Shown piece after piece: positions 44,601 through 57,618 of a stretch of DNA of 64,000 nt (position 1 is its first letter; each line of letters starts with the position of its first letter). This DNA is from Sarocladium kiliense. Taxonomy: Eukaryota; Ascomycota; Sordariomycetes; Hypocreales; Sarocladiaceae. The stretch spans positions 496,001 to 560,000 of the forward strand of contig JAUZTG010000011.1 of the NCBI GenBank assembly GCA_030734395.1, written 5' to 3'. Both the position numbers and the translations under genes were made by a program. Under the pieces are notes generated by a model. It had not been told where the DNA came from. It searched no databases and saw only the letters and a program-made list of their open reading frames with translations.

Positions 44601-47172
44601 GGCTGAGGCCGCTTTAGCTCCCGCTTTGCGACAGGGTTGTTGACTGCCCCGCATCCAATCGATTCGCAGCGACGACTTTCACCGAAATCGCATCGCTTCG
44701 AGTGGGCGAGGGGACCACAGTCTGTCGCCAATCAGGAAGCAGAAGTGCCCTTTGACAATGCGGCCTCCAAGGTCGTCATCTTGCAAAAAATAGGGGACCT
44801 CGTGGCGGACACGGGGCCAGCCGTTCCAGCCGTGCCAGCCATTCGATCATCTGGGTTGAGGTGCGAACTGGTGGGTCGGAGTTGTGATTCGGTGGTGGAC
44901 CGTGTATCGCGAGGCTGACAACACCAACGTCAACCTCATGATGTTCGGTTCTGCAAGACTTGACAAAAGACGAGCGAGCCGCGATTGTCCCTACGGCCCG
45001 TCCCTCTTCTTATACCCGCAGAGCTGCCCTGCTATGAGGCGAATCTGGGTCCCCTAACCGAAACGAACGCCAGCACCGGGCCATGCATAGTGAGTTGGCA
45101 CCTCGCCGCCAGCCCCACTCAATGTACAACACGTCAGTCCCCGTCTCCTGGCCCAAGGATCCGGTAGTCTGGGGATCCAATGGACTAGCCTCTGTTCACA
45201 GGCACTCATTTTAATGAAGATGTATGAGGGAAGTGTTGCTGCCCAAGATGAGCCGCCAGTACGCCTCTGTGCCGGCTTGTGCCCACCCAATTCCTTGAAA
45301 CCATTGCGCAGGCCGTACAGCTGAGGATCAAAGCTCACTCTTTAGCGACTTGGTCACATCATTGACTTGGAAACTAGATTCGACAAGGGCAGGCAGCTCA
45401 AATTATGGTCCGGACCCGTCGCCTTGCTGATGCCCCTGTCATCCCAGCCAAAAAGCGGTCAACATAGGATTTCAATGGCGCGTCCCAACGGTTTGTTGCC
45501 AACACCAGTCTTCTTTTCAATATTCATCGGGAATTTCCAGGTGTGACTTCAGCCTGGGATCAAGGCTGTCCTGTGTGACAGAAGCGTTTCCACGTGCACG
45601 TGAACTAAAACACTACGCTCATTCACAGATGGCGATGGCTTCCACCGGCGAAATCTATGTGCTTCAAGGCGACATACTGTGGATCGATTCTAAATTCAGG
45701 TTGTAACACAGCTATCATGCCGAGATTTCGTCTTCGAGATTTCTTCCTTGCTAGCGGTCCTTCATGCATGAACGCCTAATGGCCAAAATGACCATCTGGA
45801 TTAAGGCTAACTGCCCTGCAGCCGAACGTTTGGACCCAAGGAATACATCACATGGCAATGCGCTGCCCTGTTCTGTTTGGTGCGGTCTGCATACCTGCGA
45901 ATGACACAAGGACGGAGTTTAGTGGAATGATTTCTTCAAGGAACCTTCAACTTGGTGATTGCATGGAAGGAAGCTTCTTGAGCGATCATGGCGAACAGTG
46001 CCGTGGCATCATCTGAGCTTCGTTGAGCGGTGGTGAGCCCTCTGGGGCTGACGGATAGGAGGTCTTCGGAGCCCGGTTTCGTGACGGCCTTTCAACGATA
46101 AGGATTGTTTCGCAACGGATTTTGTTGACTCCAGAATACTCTCATCGCGCGCTAGGACGGACGACAAATACTGAGTCTCATCCCTTCGCGACCAAATCTG
46201 CCCAAGCTCGGCACAGTTCAACGCAGAGGGGTAGCCATCGGCTGGGCAGCGTTGTTTAGTGATAAGACAGTGCGGGTTATGCTACTCCTGGTACTCAATT
46301 TATGAATTCCATACTCACCCTGATTTCCAGCCGGATGTCTTTTCCTAGCAATCAGGTAGGATGGCTGAGATTAAATGAGAAGTTGAGTGTGCAGGTCCAG
46401 GGTTGCTCGAAAGCTGACATTGGCACGTGCATTTTTGCAATTGTTCACGGCGAAGCAGACGAAACCAGGATCGATACAATAGCAAGGGCAGAATTCGTGA
46501 CTCAGGCGGATTGGCGAGTTATCAGTGATGAGCAGGAAGAGGCCAGGGACTACCTAGGCGGATGTGAGGAGCGTCATGATACATCTCAATGAGGGCCGGC
46601 TGCTTCTCCCACAAGCGCGGCGCGTGGGTGGGCCTTGGCTGCGGTGCCGTCAACCAAACTTGAATCCACTCCAAAGGAAAGTCAACTCTCTCCCATCACC
46701 CAAGTGCACGCGGCAGCCACCGTCCGTCACTTTTCCCAGCTTCTGCTGCCGCTGTCGCCCGGCTACCGAAGGCCACTTGTCGCCAAGACTCGAGATTTTG
46801 GGATCATCCCTGATCCCTGCCCTACCTCACTACTTCCCGACCCTCGAGATTCGCGACGACTCGACCTCCGCGTTTCCACCACCATCGTGCTGCACCCGGC
46901 TCCGTGCAAAGCGGCTGGCTCATGCTCACCTCGATCGGCTGTTCATCCTCGCTCCTTCCGACCCCAAACCATTGCCTCGATCGCTGAAGCGCGCCGTCGC
47001 TACTGGCTTGCGCAAACATCTCCACGTACCCTCTGAAAGCGCTGCGTTGGTGCCTCGGAGCGCTGTCTCAATCAGCATTCCATTGCGCGCCGTGCGAGGA
47101 AAACCCGCGGGCTGCACCTGAGCGACGTTCATAAGCACAATAGCCGACTACAACACCGCTCTCGATGCTGTG
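41670..47172. other. 5.5-kb stretch without a recognised gene
   Basis: This is the longest gap in the window, between the starts of the AT-hook gene (minus) and SET2 (plus), so it holds both promoters and leaders. Many frames of 60-197 codons occur on both strands, but they overlap each other, are rich in H, R, P, S and C as expected from out-of-frame GC-rich DNA, and show no motif. Small features seen: three copies of CATCTCA near 43127-43148, and a double CACGTG (CCACGTGCACGTG) near 45592. No tRNA, rRNA or transposon ends were recognised. A non-coding RNA or a small spliced gene could be missed. Confidence 0.5.
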
Positions 47173-50090
47173 ATGGATCAAGGAGAGGTGGCTGCAAAGG
47201 AGATGGGGCGCATCAAGCTAGAGGAAGGGCCCGGGGTCAACGGTGCGTCGATCCAGGCGCCCGAAAACGAGCCCTCATGGAGCAAGGTTAAGAAGGAGGA
47301 AGGCTCGCGTTCGCCAATTTCAGCGCGAGATGATATCTCACTACGTGGCGATGGCGAGGACACGCCATCGTCTACCAAGGCCCCGAAGCTGACGAGAAAA
47401 TCTTCAAATAAAGCCCCAACAAGAGCTGCTCCGCTCTATGACAGCCTGCCAAATGTTACTTCCAAGGCTTGCGAGGCCTTTCAGGTCATTCCAGACTGCC
47501 TTTACGGGTCCAAGAACTTGGGCTCCACGGACAATGATTCTTTTGACTGCGATTGCAGAGAAGAATGGCGTGAGTACAAAATCCTCCCCTTGTCGAACGC
47601 TTCGAGCACATCTTGGGCGTGCTCGAGTGATGATGAGCCGTTACAGTCTTGACTTAAAGCCACGTGTGAGGAAGTAGAGACGCTGACCAGCATAGTCGAT
47701 GGCGAGAACCTGGCGTGCGGCGAAGACTCAGACTGTATCAACAGGGCTACGAAAATGGAGTGTACAGCCGACGCGGGTACGTGCGGGGGCAGCTGTCAGA
47801 ACCAGCGATTTCAGCGTAGAGAATACGCCAACGTATCCGTCATCGACACTGAAAAAAAGGGCTTTGGCCTACGTACCGATTCGGATTTGCAAGCGAACGA
47901 CTTCATATTCGAATATATTGGGGAGGTGATTAACGAGCCAACCTTCCGGCGACGTATGCTGCAATATGATCAAGAGGGAATCAAGCACTTCTACTTCATG
48001 TCTCTTAGCAAGAGCGAGTTCGTCGACGCCACGAGAAAGGGGAATCTGGGTCGTTTTTGCAATCACTCATGTAACCCCAACTGCTATGTCGACAAGTGGG
48101 TGGTCGGAGATAAGCTGCGGATGGGCATCTTCGCACTGAGGAAGATCTTGGCTGGAGAGGAACTCGTCTTCAACTACAACGTTGATCGGTACGGTGCCGA
48201 CCCTCAGCCATGTTACTGTGGTGAGCCTAACTGCGTGGGCTTCATCGGCGGCAAGACACAGACCGAAAGGGCCACCAAACTCCCTGCATCAACTGTCGAG
48301 GCACTCGGCATCGATGCGGGCGATGGATGGGATACCTCGGTTGCAAAGAAGCCGAGGAAGAAGCGGCCCGAAGAGGATGACGAGGAGTATGTCAACAGCA
48401 TTCAGCCACGCAGCTTGGACGAGGAAGATGCTCGCAAGGTCATGGCTGCCCTGGTACAGTGCAAGGAGAAGTGGATTGCGGTCAAGTTGTTGGAGCGGAT
48501 ACAGCGTTGCGATGAGGAGCGTGTCATTCACTGTGTTATGCGCATGCACGCCTACCAGATCCTCAAAACTACCTTGAATACTTTCAGCGACGACACCAAC
48601 GTTGTGCTCCAAGTGTTGTCTATCTTGGACAAATTCCCTCGACTCACGCGAAACAAGATATCGGACTCGAAGATCGAAGCCGCTGTGGAGGGTTGCACGC
48701 ACTCTGAGCATGAAGAAGTTGCTGCTAAATCGAGGAGACTACTTGAGGAGTGGAGCAAGCTGGAGGTGGCTTATCGGATTCGTCGGAGAACGTACGATCC
48801 CAATGCTCAGCAAATTGGGTTTGACGAGCGACGAGGCGGTCAGGTTCGCGACGAGGCTGCCCAGAAAGCGCCATCTCCCAAGACCATCGACGCGCCGAAA
48901 GGACCTCGGAACACTGCCCCCCAGCGGCTCAACGGCCCTCAATTCAACGGCAATAGGCCTCCGCGTCGGACCTTTGGTCCTCTGCCTCAGGGATGGTTCC
49001 ATACAAAGGATGCCCAGGGAAAGAGTTATTTCTACGATAAGCAGGGGAACACAACGTGGCAACGGCCGACCCAGCCAGCTGGCGATTCAAGTCAGGGCGC
49101 AGCTTCGAAGGCAGCCCAGGAGCAGTTGCAGATCCAAAATATTATTAACCGGGTGACGAAGGAAGGTACACCAAAACAGGCGTCGCAGACACCCAATCGG
49201 TCGAGCACGCCTACGAAGGAGTCGAAGCAGGAGAAGTGGCGTGCATTGCCGGTTGAGAAGCAGATGAAGATTTACGAGAACACGGTAAGCATGACCGGGC
49301 CTGTAATGGTGGCTCGCAGCATCTGACTGACAACTCCCAGGTGTTCCCTCACGTGAAGCACGTTTTGGATAAGTTTCGACATAAGCTCCCTAAGGAAGAC
49401 CTGAAGCGCCTTGGAAAGGACGTTGCCAAGAAACTCGTTGCGTCAGATTACAAGAACAATCGAGTCAATGACCCAAGTGAGGCGCTAAGCTCCAAACAGT
49501 CTAAGAAGATTCGGCAGTATGTTCAGGAATTCCTGGAGCGTGCAGTCCAAAAATTCGATGCTCGGCAAAAAGAAAAGAAGGCCACGGGGAGGGACCCCTC
49601 ACATGGATCGCATACTCCCCAAGGGCAACAGGATGGGAAGATGGAGACACCAGCTGGGTCAACGACACCACAGGATGAGCCGATGACACAAGACGGCTCT
49701 ACTTTATCAGAGTTTGAAGACATTCTGTCTCCAGGAAGTGCTGAGCGGAAACGGAAGCGAGACGGCGAAGTCCCAGATTCGTCAGGAGCGACTCCAACAG
49801 ATGCCGGACCAGATGTCAAACGTTTAAAGGAAGAAGACGTCGCTCTTGAAGGCTCAGCGACACCACCGCCTCCTCCTCCTCCTCCACCAGCATCTGGCGC
49901 GCCACCTCCGGAAGATGAGCAGCAGCGTGCCTTGAAAGAACAGGAAGAGGCGCTGGTGCGTGAGAACGAGGAGGCCCAGAGGCTTGAGGACGAGGCTGCG
50001 AAGACGAAAAAGTTGGAAAGCAGTGCGGATGAGATGCAGCGGGAGATCGAGGCGGCACAGAATGGGAAGCAGGAGGTGTTGAGCCACTGA
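47173..50090 (+). CDS. SET2: histone H3 lysine-36 methyltransferase Set2
   Basis: Set2 rides with elongating RNA polymerase II and methylates H3K36. Exons 47173-47569, 47696-49284 and 49341-50090 give 911 residues. Domains in order: AWS (about 127-176, CDCREEW, CGEDSDC); SET (176-296) with NHSCNPN at 255-261 and FNYNVDRYG; post-SET CYCGEPNC at 305-312; a helical TFIIS-N/LEDGF-like region (about 375-480); WW (about 562-592, LPQGWF, NTTWQRP); and SRI (663-745), which binds the phosphorylated Pol II tail. A polyproline run and a Glu-rich coiled coil end the protein. Intron 1 uses the acceptor at 47695 because it joins EEW directly to DGENLACGED as in the family. An upstream acceptor at 47659 would add 12 residues in frame. 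Intron 2 lies between WW and SRI. Confidence 0.96.
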
Positions 50091-50559
50091 GGAACGAGCC
50101 GTATGTCAGTGGCGATACCCTGGGGCTTGTCAATACCTTTTTGCGAGCCAACCGTGTCTTGCCGTTCGGTGGTGGCCTTGAGGCGGCTAGGGATGAATGC
50201 ATGAGGGGCCAGATTAAGGAAAATGGGGTTATGACATCATCAACCCACGTGTATTCTGCATCGAGACGGCGTTTTCGCTTTTATTATCTCGTCTTCTATA
50301 TATATATCCCCATGTTCCTTTACTGAGAATACCGAAAAGGAAAGAAATTCGGTTTTGGTGGCTGAGGCTGTTATAGTATAATAAGTCAAGAGCAACTCCA
50401 GGAATGAGGGATAGCTACGTTGCAATTTAAATTCCTCTTACCATACAAATATGAAGGAGCCTGAACATCCCGGAATGGAGGTCCTATGAAAGTACAATGC
50501 GTGCGAAATAGGGGTATCATTCTCTTCACAACTTCAGTCAAGACTCTCTCTGCACAGTC
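50091..50559. other. shared 3' region of SET2 and BMT5 genes
   Basis: This 469-bp stretch lies between the ends of two converging genes. A run of alternating TA occurs near 50298. No gene is seen. Confidence 0.5.
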
Positions 50560-51543
50560 TCAATCATCCTCATCATCTGACTCCCTCCCCTTCTTCCTCT
50601 TCTTCCCCATTTGCCCCCCAACCTCCCCCTTCCTCCTAAAAACATAAGTCCTCGCTCTCCTCTCCTCACCCTTCCACCCACCGCCTTCAATAACCCCACA
50701 GGTTCTCGCATGTTTATACCCCGGATACGCCTCCGCCTGAAACCTGAAACTCTTCTCAACCGCCAATCCCGCATGACGGGCTAGATCTTTGATGTTCCAG
50801 AGGGTGTAGGGCTCTGCTTCGAAGAGAGTGATGACGATGGAGCCGGATGGGGTGAGGGCGAATGGTTTGGATGGTTGAGGGGGTTGAGAGAGGATGGAGG
50901 TGAAGAAGGAGACGAGGAGGGATTGGTTGTGGCGGACTTGGCGGTTGATGTCTGTGGAGAGACCGCCGACGTGAGGAAAGTTGAAGATGATGGTTGAGAA
51001 GGGCCCGCGGGAGGAGAGGAGGGAGTTGGGAAGAGGTTTTGTGGCGTCGATGTTGTAGAAAATTCGGTTGTTTCGTGGTGGGGATTTCTTCTTCTTGTCC
51101 CTGCCGTTCTCGTCGCTGTCGTCGTTGTCGTCTTCCCAGCCGTCATCCTCGTCTTCTGAATCACGACCTTCTTCGTCCTTAGATCCGCTCTCCTCCTCCT
51201 TCGAGTGGAACGCCTCGATATTCTCTCCAACGTGGGGATACTTCCCCTCCAGCTCCTCCCTGTTCTTCTCGAGGACCGTGGCTGTTACCGATGTGCATTT
51301 GTGGTGTTGGACGAGGGATGCTGCGAAGCTAAGGTCGCCTTCGCCGATAAGCAGGATGTCTTCATCGGGAGTGAATGGAATGGTGGGCTTTTCGTGTTGT
51401 TCTTGCTTGTGCTTTGGCTGCTGCTTGTTTTGGTGCTTTGGGTGGGATTGCTTTGCTTTGGAGGCCGCGGAGGAGGCTTTCGGACGGGGTCGGTCGGAAT
51501 GAGTGCGGTTTGGGATATTGGAGAGTTTTCTCTTCTTGGCCAT
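50560..51543 (-). CDS. BMT5: 25S rRNA uridine-N3 methyltransferase Bmt5-like
   Basis: Bmt5 methylates a uridine of 25S rRNA in the nucleolus using S-adenosylmethionine. A single exon of 327 residues. After a basic, low-complexity N-terminus (MAKKRKLSN, K/Q/H-rich) comes ILLIGEGDLSFAASL, with GEGDLSF at 67-73, the cofactor loop of the DUF2431 family. Then follow VTATVLEKNREEL, FNFPHVGG, and the C-terminal FRFQAEAYPGYKHART typical of the family. An acidic, Lys-rich insert (about residues 112-155) splits the Rossmann fold, longer than in yeast. The C-terminus is Lys/Arg then Asp/Glu-rich. The start is the only ATG before the motif. Confidence 0.9.
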   Translation of the reverse strand: MAKKRKLSNIPNRTHSDRPRPKASSAASKAKQSHPKHQNKQQPKHKQEQHEKPTIPFTPDEDILLIGEGDLSFAASLVQHHKCTSVTATVLEKNREELEGKYPHVGENIEAFHSKEEESGSKDEEGRDSEDEDDGWEDDNDDSDENGRDKKKKSPPRNNRIFYNIDATKPLPNSLLSSRGPFSTIIFNFPHVGGLSTDINRQVRHNQSLLVSFFTSILSQPPQPSKPFALTPSGSIVITLFEAEPYTLWNIKDLARHAGLAVEKSFRFQAEAYPGYKHARTCGVIEGGGWKGEERRARTYVFRRKGEVGGQMGKKRKKGRESDDEDD

Positions 51544-54075
51544 TGTTGCTGAGCTTTGCTAGAATCAGATCTGCCTTGCTTAAGTGACAATCCAATCTAT
51601 ACCGAGCTTGTGAGTTCCAGTCGTAATTCTGCAATTCGTAAGGTGCTCGTCAATATGGAAGTTGTCGCTTTTTCGAAATTGGCGTGTATTTGCGGCTGCC
51701 GTTTGTGGAAAGTTTGGGTGGATAGTGGGGGATGGAGCATGGAGGTTGAGGTTGAGGTTGGATTGGAGATCTGCGGTGCAGCTGGATTTGGAAGGCGGCG
51801 TGGAGCACGTGTTACGGGCCGGGGGTGGTGGTGTCGGGGGCTAATGACGGGCAGTATGCAAGGGATGGCAGTGAGGTTACGGCGAACAACTATTGCAAAA
51901 TTTCGAGATAGCAAATGCTTGAAATGATAAACTTGTGAATCTGTTTTGTATCTCACTCTTCTTGAATGGAGCTGCAGGCAGTGGCACCTGATTATTGTGT
52001 TCCGAGCATGTTGATATTCTAGTGTAAGTGTCAACCGCGCCTACTTGCCTTATCCATGCTCAGCCAGGCTGGTGCACGCTGGCTGAGGCTGCGTAGCTTG
52101 TGAAGCATCAGAGCTGCACCCTTCGTCGGAAGGACAGACGGAGACGTCGTACAAGGCACAAGTTGCCATCCTGTCTGCGCTCTGATTTGTAAAGCGAGGT
52201 TTTGGCGCAGGCAGCTGCAGGAACGCTGCATCAGTTTGACGCCGTTGCGCCTCTGCGGGGGTTCGGCACAGTACAGGAGAGCACAGTACTACTAGCATTA
52301 TGGGAAATTCTATCCACTGACTCGCTCAGTATGCATGTGAGCGTGACACATGTTCGACCAGAGCTGTCATCTGCTGTCATCTGCTGTCATGGCTGGTGTC
52401 CCTGGGTGGTTGCATCACGCGGAACAAAACGAGCTGAAGGAGGTCACCTCACAGTTCGTCTCCAACATGCACCCGATGCACTCACTGTAAATGCTAGTAA
52501 TCTCCAAATTAGTGAGAGCGATGGTGCATTCAGCTGCATTCAGTGGTGGGAACCTCGCTGGAGCCGGATCATCCCCCCCTCCGACCCAATCACCATTCTC
52601 CTACAGCCCTGACCTCGCCCCGAAATGGTTTAGTCCGGGGGAAGACGAAAGAAAGAATGAGGGGCGCAAGCCGCCAACGGGAGCCACGGCGGTGGGAGCA
52701 GTAGTGGTAGGAGGCCAGCTGCAAGATTCGAGCCAACCAGGAAGCAGGACGGGTGACGCTTCAGGCATCATTTTGGCGCGGCATCAGTGGAAGAGGGACC
52801 CACAGGGGGGACCCGGAGGGAGGTGTCGCGGGACTTGTCGGGGACCAGAGGGTACTTGGGGTTGGACAGTGGATAGGTTTTTTTCTTACACTGGGAGGAG
52901 GCTGAAAGGGGAGCTGCAGTCAACCACAAGAGGAGCGTACAATGAGTTCAATAGAAATCAGACTTGATCAAGGTCATTGTTACATATTTCGACGAATTTG
53001 ATGCCGTTTTCGAGGTCGTGATGCTGCGTGACTGACTCGCTGCTTTGATGGCATCGAATCCAGGGTGCAGCAAGGTGCAGGTAACCCGCCCCACAGTCCG
53101 AGGTACCCTCACTATAGTAGCAATTGGCAGCCAGTGGAAGTAAGGTCAGGTCACTTTGCCCGGGCCTCACCCGCAGCGCAGCCAGTGGCAGCCAGTCAAT
53201 CTCGCTGTGCTGGTCTCTCCCTCCTGCGCGCGTTCGTGCTCACACTCAGTCAGAGAGAGAGACGACGCAAGTCTGTTCTCTTTTTGCACATCGCGACAAA
53301 CAACCACTCTTGGAACACAGCAGTGACGCTTCATGCAACTTCTTCTTCTCCTTTCCCTTCTTCTTCCTCTGCTGGCTGCTCTCATTACTGACAACGCACT
53401 CTGTCACTGCAGCCGCAGCCGTGGTCAAAGTCTGCTATTGTCTTCAGCCAACACCACGGAGCAGAAGCATAACACGGCAGCCGCCTTGTTTGTGCGCAAT
53501 CAAGCCTCGTTCAGCTCTTTTTGAGCCTAAAGTTGGCCTGCATCTGCTTCTATCTCTGTCTTCTCACAGCCTGTCTGCCTGTGCCTCACTCCTCTGCTCT
53601 TCTACTCTCACCTCAACCTTCTTCCTCCCTCCACATCCCTCTGCGTCAGCGCTGCACGGCAACTCTCCTCGTCAGCAACCTCTTTCTGACATTTTCGGCA
53701 TCTGACAAACTGTTGTTCAACTATTCACCTTGATCATTCTGCTTCTTCTTGTGTCTGCAATTCTGTCGTTGTTGCGCGGGACCACCCCTTTGATTCCTCC
53801 CCCGGTCGCTTCTTTTGGCCACACGCCCCCCCGGCTACACCTGTTACCCAATCTTCTTGTACTAAACTCGACTCCTGCTTTTCCTTCACACGCTGCTGCA
53901 TCAAGCAAGCAAACCACCTCAACCAGCACCACCGACTTCCTTTTCCTCCCAGCCCTCATCCTCATCCTCTCCCCGCCGCGGGTTTCTCCTCCTCATTGTC
54001 TTCATCTTCCGCCCTCTTTTTTCCTTACTGTCGCTGCTGCCGCTGGTTTACATGACTGCCGCGTCTTAAGCCGTC
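51544..54075. other. upstream region of BMT5 and long leader of RGG gene
   Basis: About 2.5 kb between divergent starts. The part from about 53200 to 54075 is strongly C/T-rich on the plus strand and runs into the start codon of the RGG-rich protein, so it is most likely its promoter and long leader with several short upstream frames. A 10-bp unit GCTGTCATCT repeats almost three times at 52363-52390. No gene was recognised. Confidence 0.5.
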
Positions 54076-57000
54076 ATGGCCACCGACACCCAGTCGCCGG
54101 CGCGCGATGCCGCAGCCTCTTCCACCACAACCACCACCACAACATCATGGCGTGGTCGTGGCAGAGGTAGAGGAAGAGGAGGCCGTGGCCGAGGCGGCGG
54201 TCGAGGCGGTGCATCCGCTTCAACCACCGTCGCAAAGACCACAACCGCACCTCGCGGCCGTGGCGGTCTTCGCAGGGGCCGAGCAAAGCACTTTACAGAT
54301 TCGCGCGTTCAAGCTGCCTACGAACGCCAGCGCGATCTCAAAGCAACGTATCAGGCTGTTGCTCATGCTCTAAAGCCTGCTCTTGCTGAACTGGCGGAGC
54401 GCAGCGTTGACGACATGATGGCAAACCCCGAGGCGCACAAGCAGTCGCCCGAGTACCGCCGCGTCATGGACCAGCTCAAGAAGAATCTGGCCGACAAGTT
54501 TGCGCTCTATAACAGGCGACTCAAGCATGATCTGAAATTAGCTGATGATCTTTATGCGGCTGACCAGTATCTTGCCGACCAGGAGTATGAGGTGAGTTGC
54601 GCTGCCCTGCCATCTCAATAAGCTTGGCGGGTCACGTGGTCAATAGAATCAGATGGCTAACATTGACGGTGATGCGCAGAATGGGTTCAACGACCTCGAC
54701 GAGCGGTTTTTCGAGAGTCAGGAGAATCGCCTTCGCATATTAAATGCACTTCTGGACCGAGGGCTCCCTGTGGATGTGAGTCGCTTCTTTTATTTCCCAT
54801 TACTACCTCCCACCCTTTTTACCTCACATTGTCACCTTGCGATGCTGTGCTTGTATCACATAATAAGCATAGCGCCGTCTGCATGGTCCCCTAATCGATG
54901 CACATTGCTGACTTGAATCACTACATCTAGATTCGAGATGACCAATACGAGTATGTCGTTATCTCGGATGAGCACCTGGACCAAGACTTTGGTACCTACG
55001 CCTGCTTCAAGGATGGCTACCATGTCCCCTACCCTTCCCGCGTCGAGGGCACCGACATGTGGCAAAGGGCCCGCGATGCCGAGACTGCTGTTGCTACTCC
55101 TGTGCCCTCTGCTGCTCCTAGCGGACGAGGAAGAGGCCGAGGCCGTGGTGGCATCAAGCGTAGAGCCGCGGACCAACCTGATGGCCAGCCAACACCCAAG
55201 AAATCCGCGCGCCTCATGGACGATAGCTCGCTCATGGAATCTCCCCATATTGCTCCAGCGCCTGCGAAGGGTCTTCTAGCCTCGGCGGCGGTTGTTGAGG
55301 AGTCTGTTGAAGGCACACCTGCAGATGAAGACTCTACACCTGCATCACCAGAACCGGTCAACCTCTTCAATGGTGTCTCTTCTGCCGCATACAACAGAGC
55401 GCAGGGAAAGATGCACTCGCGCGAGAAGAGTCCACCATTACCGAAGAATATTGGCGAACCGGACGAGTACGGCTTGCGAGTGTACAATCAGCGGCCGTCC
55501 TTGCGAGAAAAGAGCGCTAACAGTCGTGTTCTTGCACCACATGTGTTCCATTGGAATGACTGGGAGATCGGCTTCAGAGATTCGGTTAACGACTCTTCCA
55601 AGGGACATACTCGGGCCAAGCGCGGCAAGTACCTTGACAAGCCGGACAGCAACGGCATGCACTTTGACCACTGGTGCAACGGCTATGACTATTCGGTGAC
55701 TAAGCCAGAGGACTTCGATCAGGAGCTGGTCAGAAAATACGGGGTTCATCCAAAGTACGGCATTTTCCTTCCTACTAGTACAAACGAAGCCGAACCCCCC
55801 GCTCCGTATAAGATGCCTGGCAGACCAGTTGTCTTTATCGCCAACCCATCCGGTCGCATCTCCCACGCATCTCGGTCCTTCCAGGTTACGAACAACACCC
55901 GAAGGAGTGAAGATGCACCTCTTCGCGTGAAGTTCGCGGCTTCGATGCGAAGATTCTGCAAGATTGCCGAGATCGACAAGGAAGATGTCTCGGTGGCCGA
56001 GTACCTCCCAAACGACGAGGAGCTCAGGGCCAAGTCCTTGGGCACCGCTGTGAAGGAGTTGAAGCTAAGACCATCCGAGCGGGAAGAGACGACCGAAGCA
56101 GAGGACCAGAAAGCAGCCACGCCGGCATCACTCGTGGAAGACTCCGAAGCGTTGCGCGCTGCCCTTTCTGCCGTTTCATACGCTGCGCTTATGCTTGAGG
56201 CTCAGGATGCCAGCCGTGCACCGGCGCCAACACCGAAGCCTGCTGCGAGGTACGACGCTATTAGGGACATCTTCAACGACGTGAAGCCGACTGCACCGCC
56301 GGTTCAGGATCATACGACAGGCTTGGGTCTGAGTGTACTCGCAGAGCTGTGTAATGTAAGACCTCGTCCGACAGAAGGCGACCGCCCATCAACAGCATTT
56401 CCACCAATGGCTACGGCCGCCTATGATTCCGATGTTCGAGGTGGCCCAGGCCAGTATCCAGGTCCGACCCGCATGTCGATTGAATCCGGCATGGCCCCCT
56501 CGGAATTGCCGCCAGATGCACCAGGCCAGCATCCCTCGCACTCCATGTATCGTCGTGGACCTCATATCGGACCTGGCTCCGAGCGACCTGGATATCCTTC
56601 CAGCCGGGAGCACCCGCCTGCATACCCGAATCCCACGACCCACGATTACAAGGCACACCCTCCCCCTTCTGTTCTCGATCTTGGGGCCTACCCGCATCAC
56701 CCCGGCTATCCTGGATCAGACCCTCGTGACTCGCAACCACCACCTGGCCGAGGATACGAATCATCGTACTCCTCTCGCCGGATGAGTGGCTACATGCAGG
56801 AGGCGCCCTACAATCGGCCATACTGGGGACAGTCCCAGGCGCCATCTGCACCTCCAAAAGCATCCGGCGCACAGCCGTACCCAGCACCACCGCCGCCCCC
56901 TCCACCGCAGTCATCGCGGATGCCATTTGCCCAGAATGCAAGCGCAGAACCGTTGCCACCGCTGCGGCCTCCCCGAGGGAGAAACTCTCTGCCTGGTGAG

Positions 57001-57618
57001 GCGATGCTCGACACATCTCGGCCTGGTGAAGCGCCTGGTAGCGCGGGCAACTACTACGGTCCTGGCCATCCTCGACCCTTTCACCTCTACTCAGCATCCG
57101 ACTCGCAGTCATCGATGCAGCTTCCATCGAGCGAGCGTATGCTCCCTGCTCTTCAGCAAGGCGGCCCTGGGGCCACCTCGGGCTACATGGCCTCTCCTCC
57201 TCCGCAGCCCTATCCGCCAACCAACCCCATGCTTTCTCCGACTTTCGCCAATCCTCCTCTTCTCGCATCACAACTCGCCGCTCAAAGCCCGCCTGACACA
57301 CCGCAAGGCCCGCCCTCTTCTGTTCGCCGACACCAATCCACCCCATCTGGTTCTTCCGACGCTGGCTCAGGCAAGTATCGCAAACTACAGCCTGCGCCTG
57401 TGCCCGCACACCGCACATGGTCCAGCAAGCAGGAACTCAAAACGATTCCGTACGACCACAAAGAGACGGGATCAGCCGCTGCGCTGCCCCAGAGTGGACC
57501 GACGCAGATCAGAGGTTGGAACGTCAATGCGCATAAGAAGAGGGGAGGAAGCAAGGCTGATAAGGCTAGTGGCGCGGCGGAGGCATCCCCGTCTCAGGAG
57601 AGAGAGGAGTCCAGATAG
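54076..57618 (+). CDS. large RGG- and proline-rich fungal protein
   Basis: Three exons: 54076-54591, 54647-54775 and 54931-57618, giving 1110 residues. The N-terminus is Ser/Thr-rich and then an RGG/RGRG tract (about 25-70), typical of RNA- or nucleic-acid-binding proteins. Next is a conserved-looking helical module (about 70-230: KHFTDSRVQAAYERQ, DERFFESQENRLRIL, YVVISDEHLDQDFGTYACF), then a second short GRGRGRG tract. A folded-looking block follows at about 370-520 with many aromatic residues (HVFHWNDWEIGFRDS, NGMHFDHWCNGYDYS). The last 500 residues are disordered and rich in P, Y, G, S and Q. I do not recognise the family. A nuclear or RNA role is possible from composition. The frame stays open past the TAG for 115 more codons (see findings). 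Confidence 0.72.

Noticed and set aside
47660..47695. Using the nearer acceptor for SET2 intron 1 as the main form
   Set aside because: It would insert 12 residues where Set2 proteins join EEW directly to a short DG-containing link. Kept only as a possible alternative.
56411..57418. 335-codon minus-strand open frame opposite the RGG gene
   Set aside because: It lies antisense to a proline/serine-rich coding exon, where codon bias leaves the opposite strand stop-poor. Its translation has no motif.
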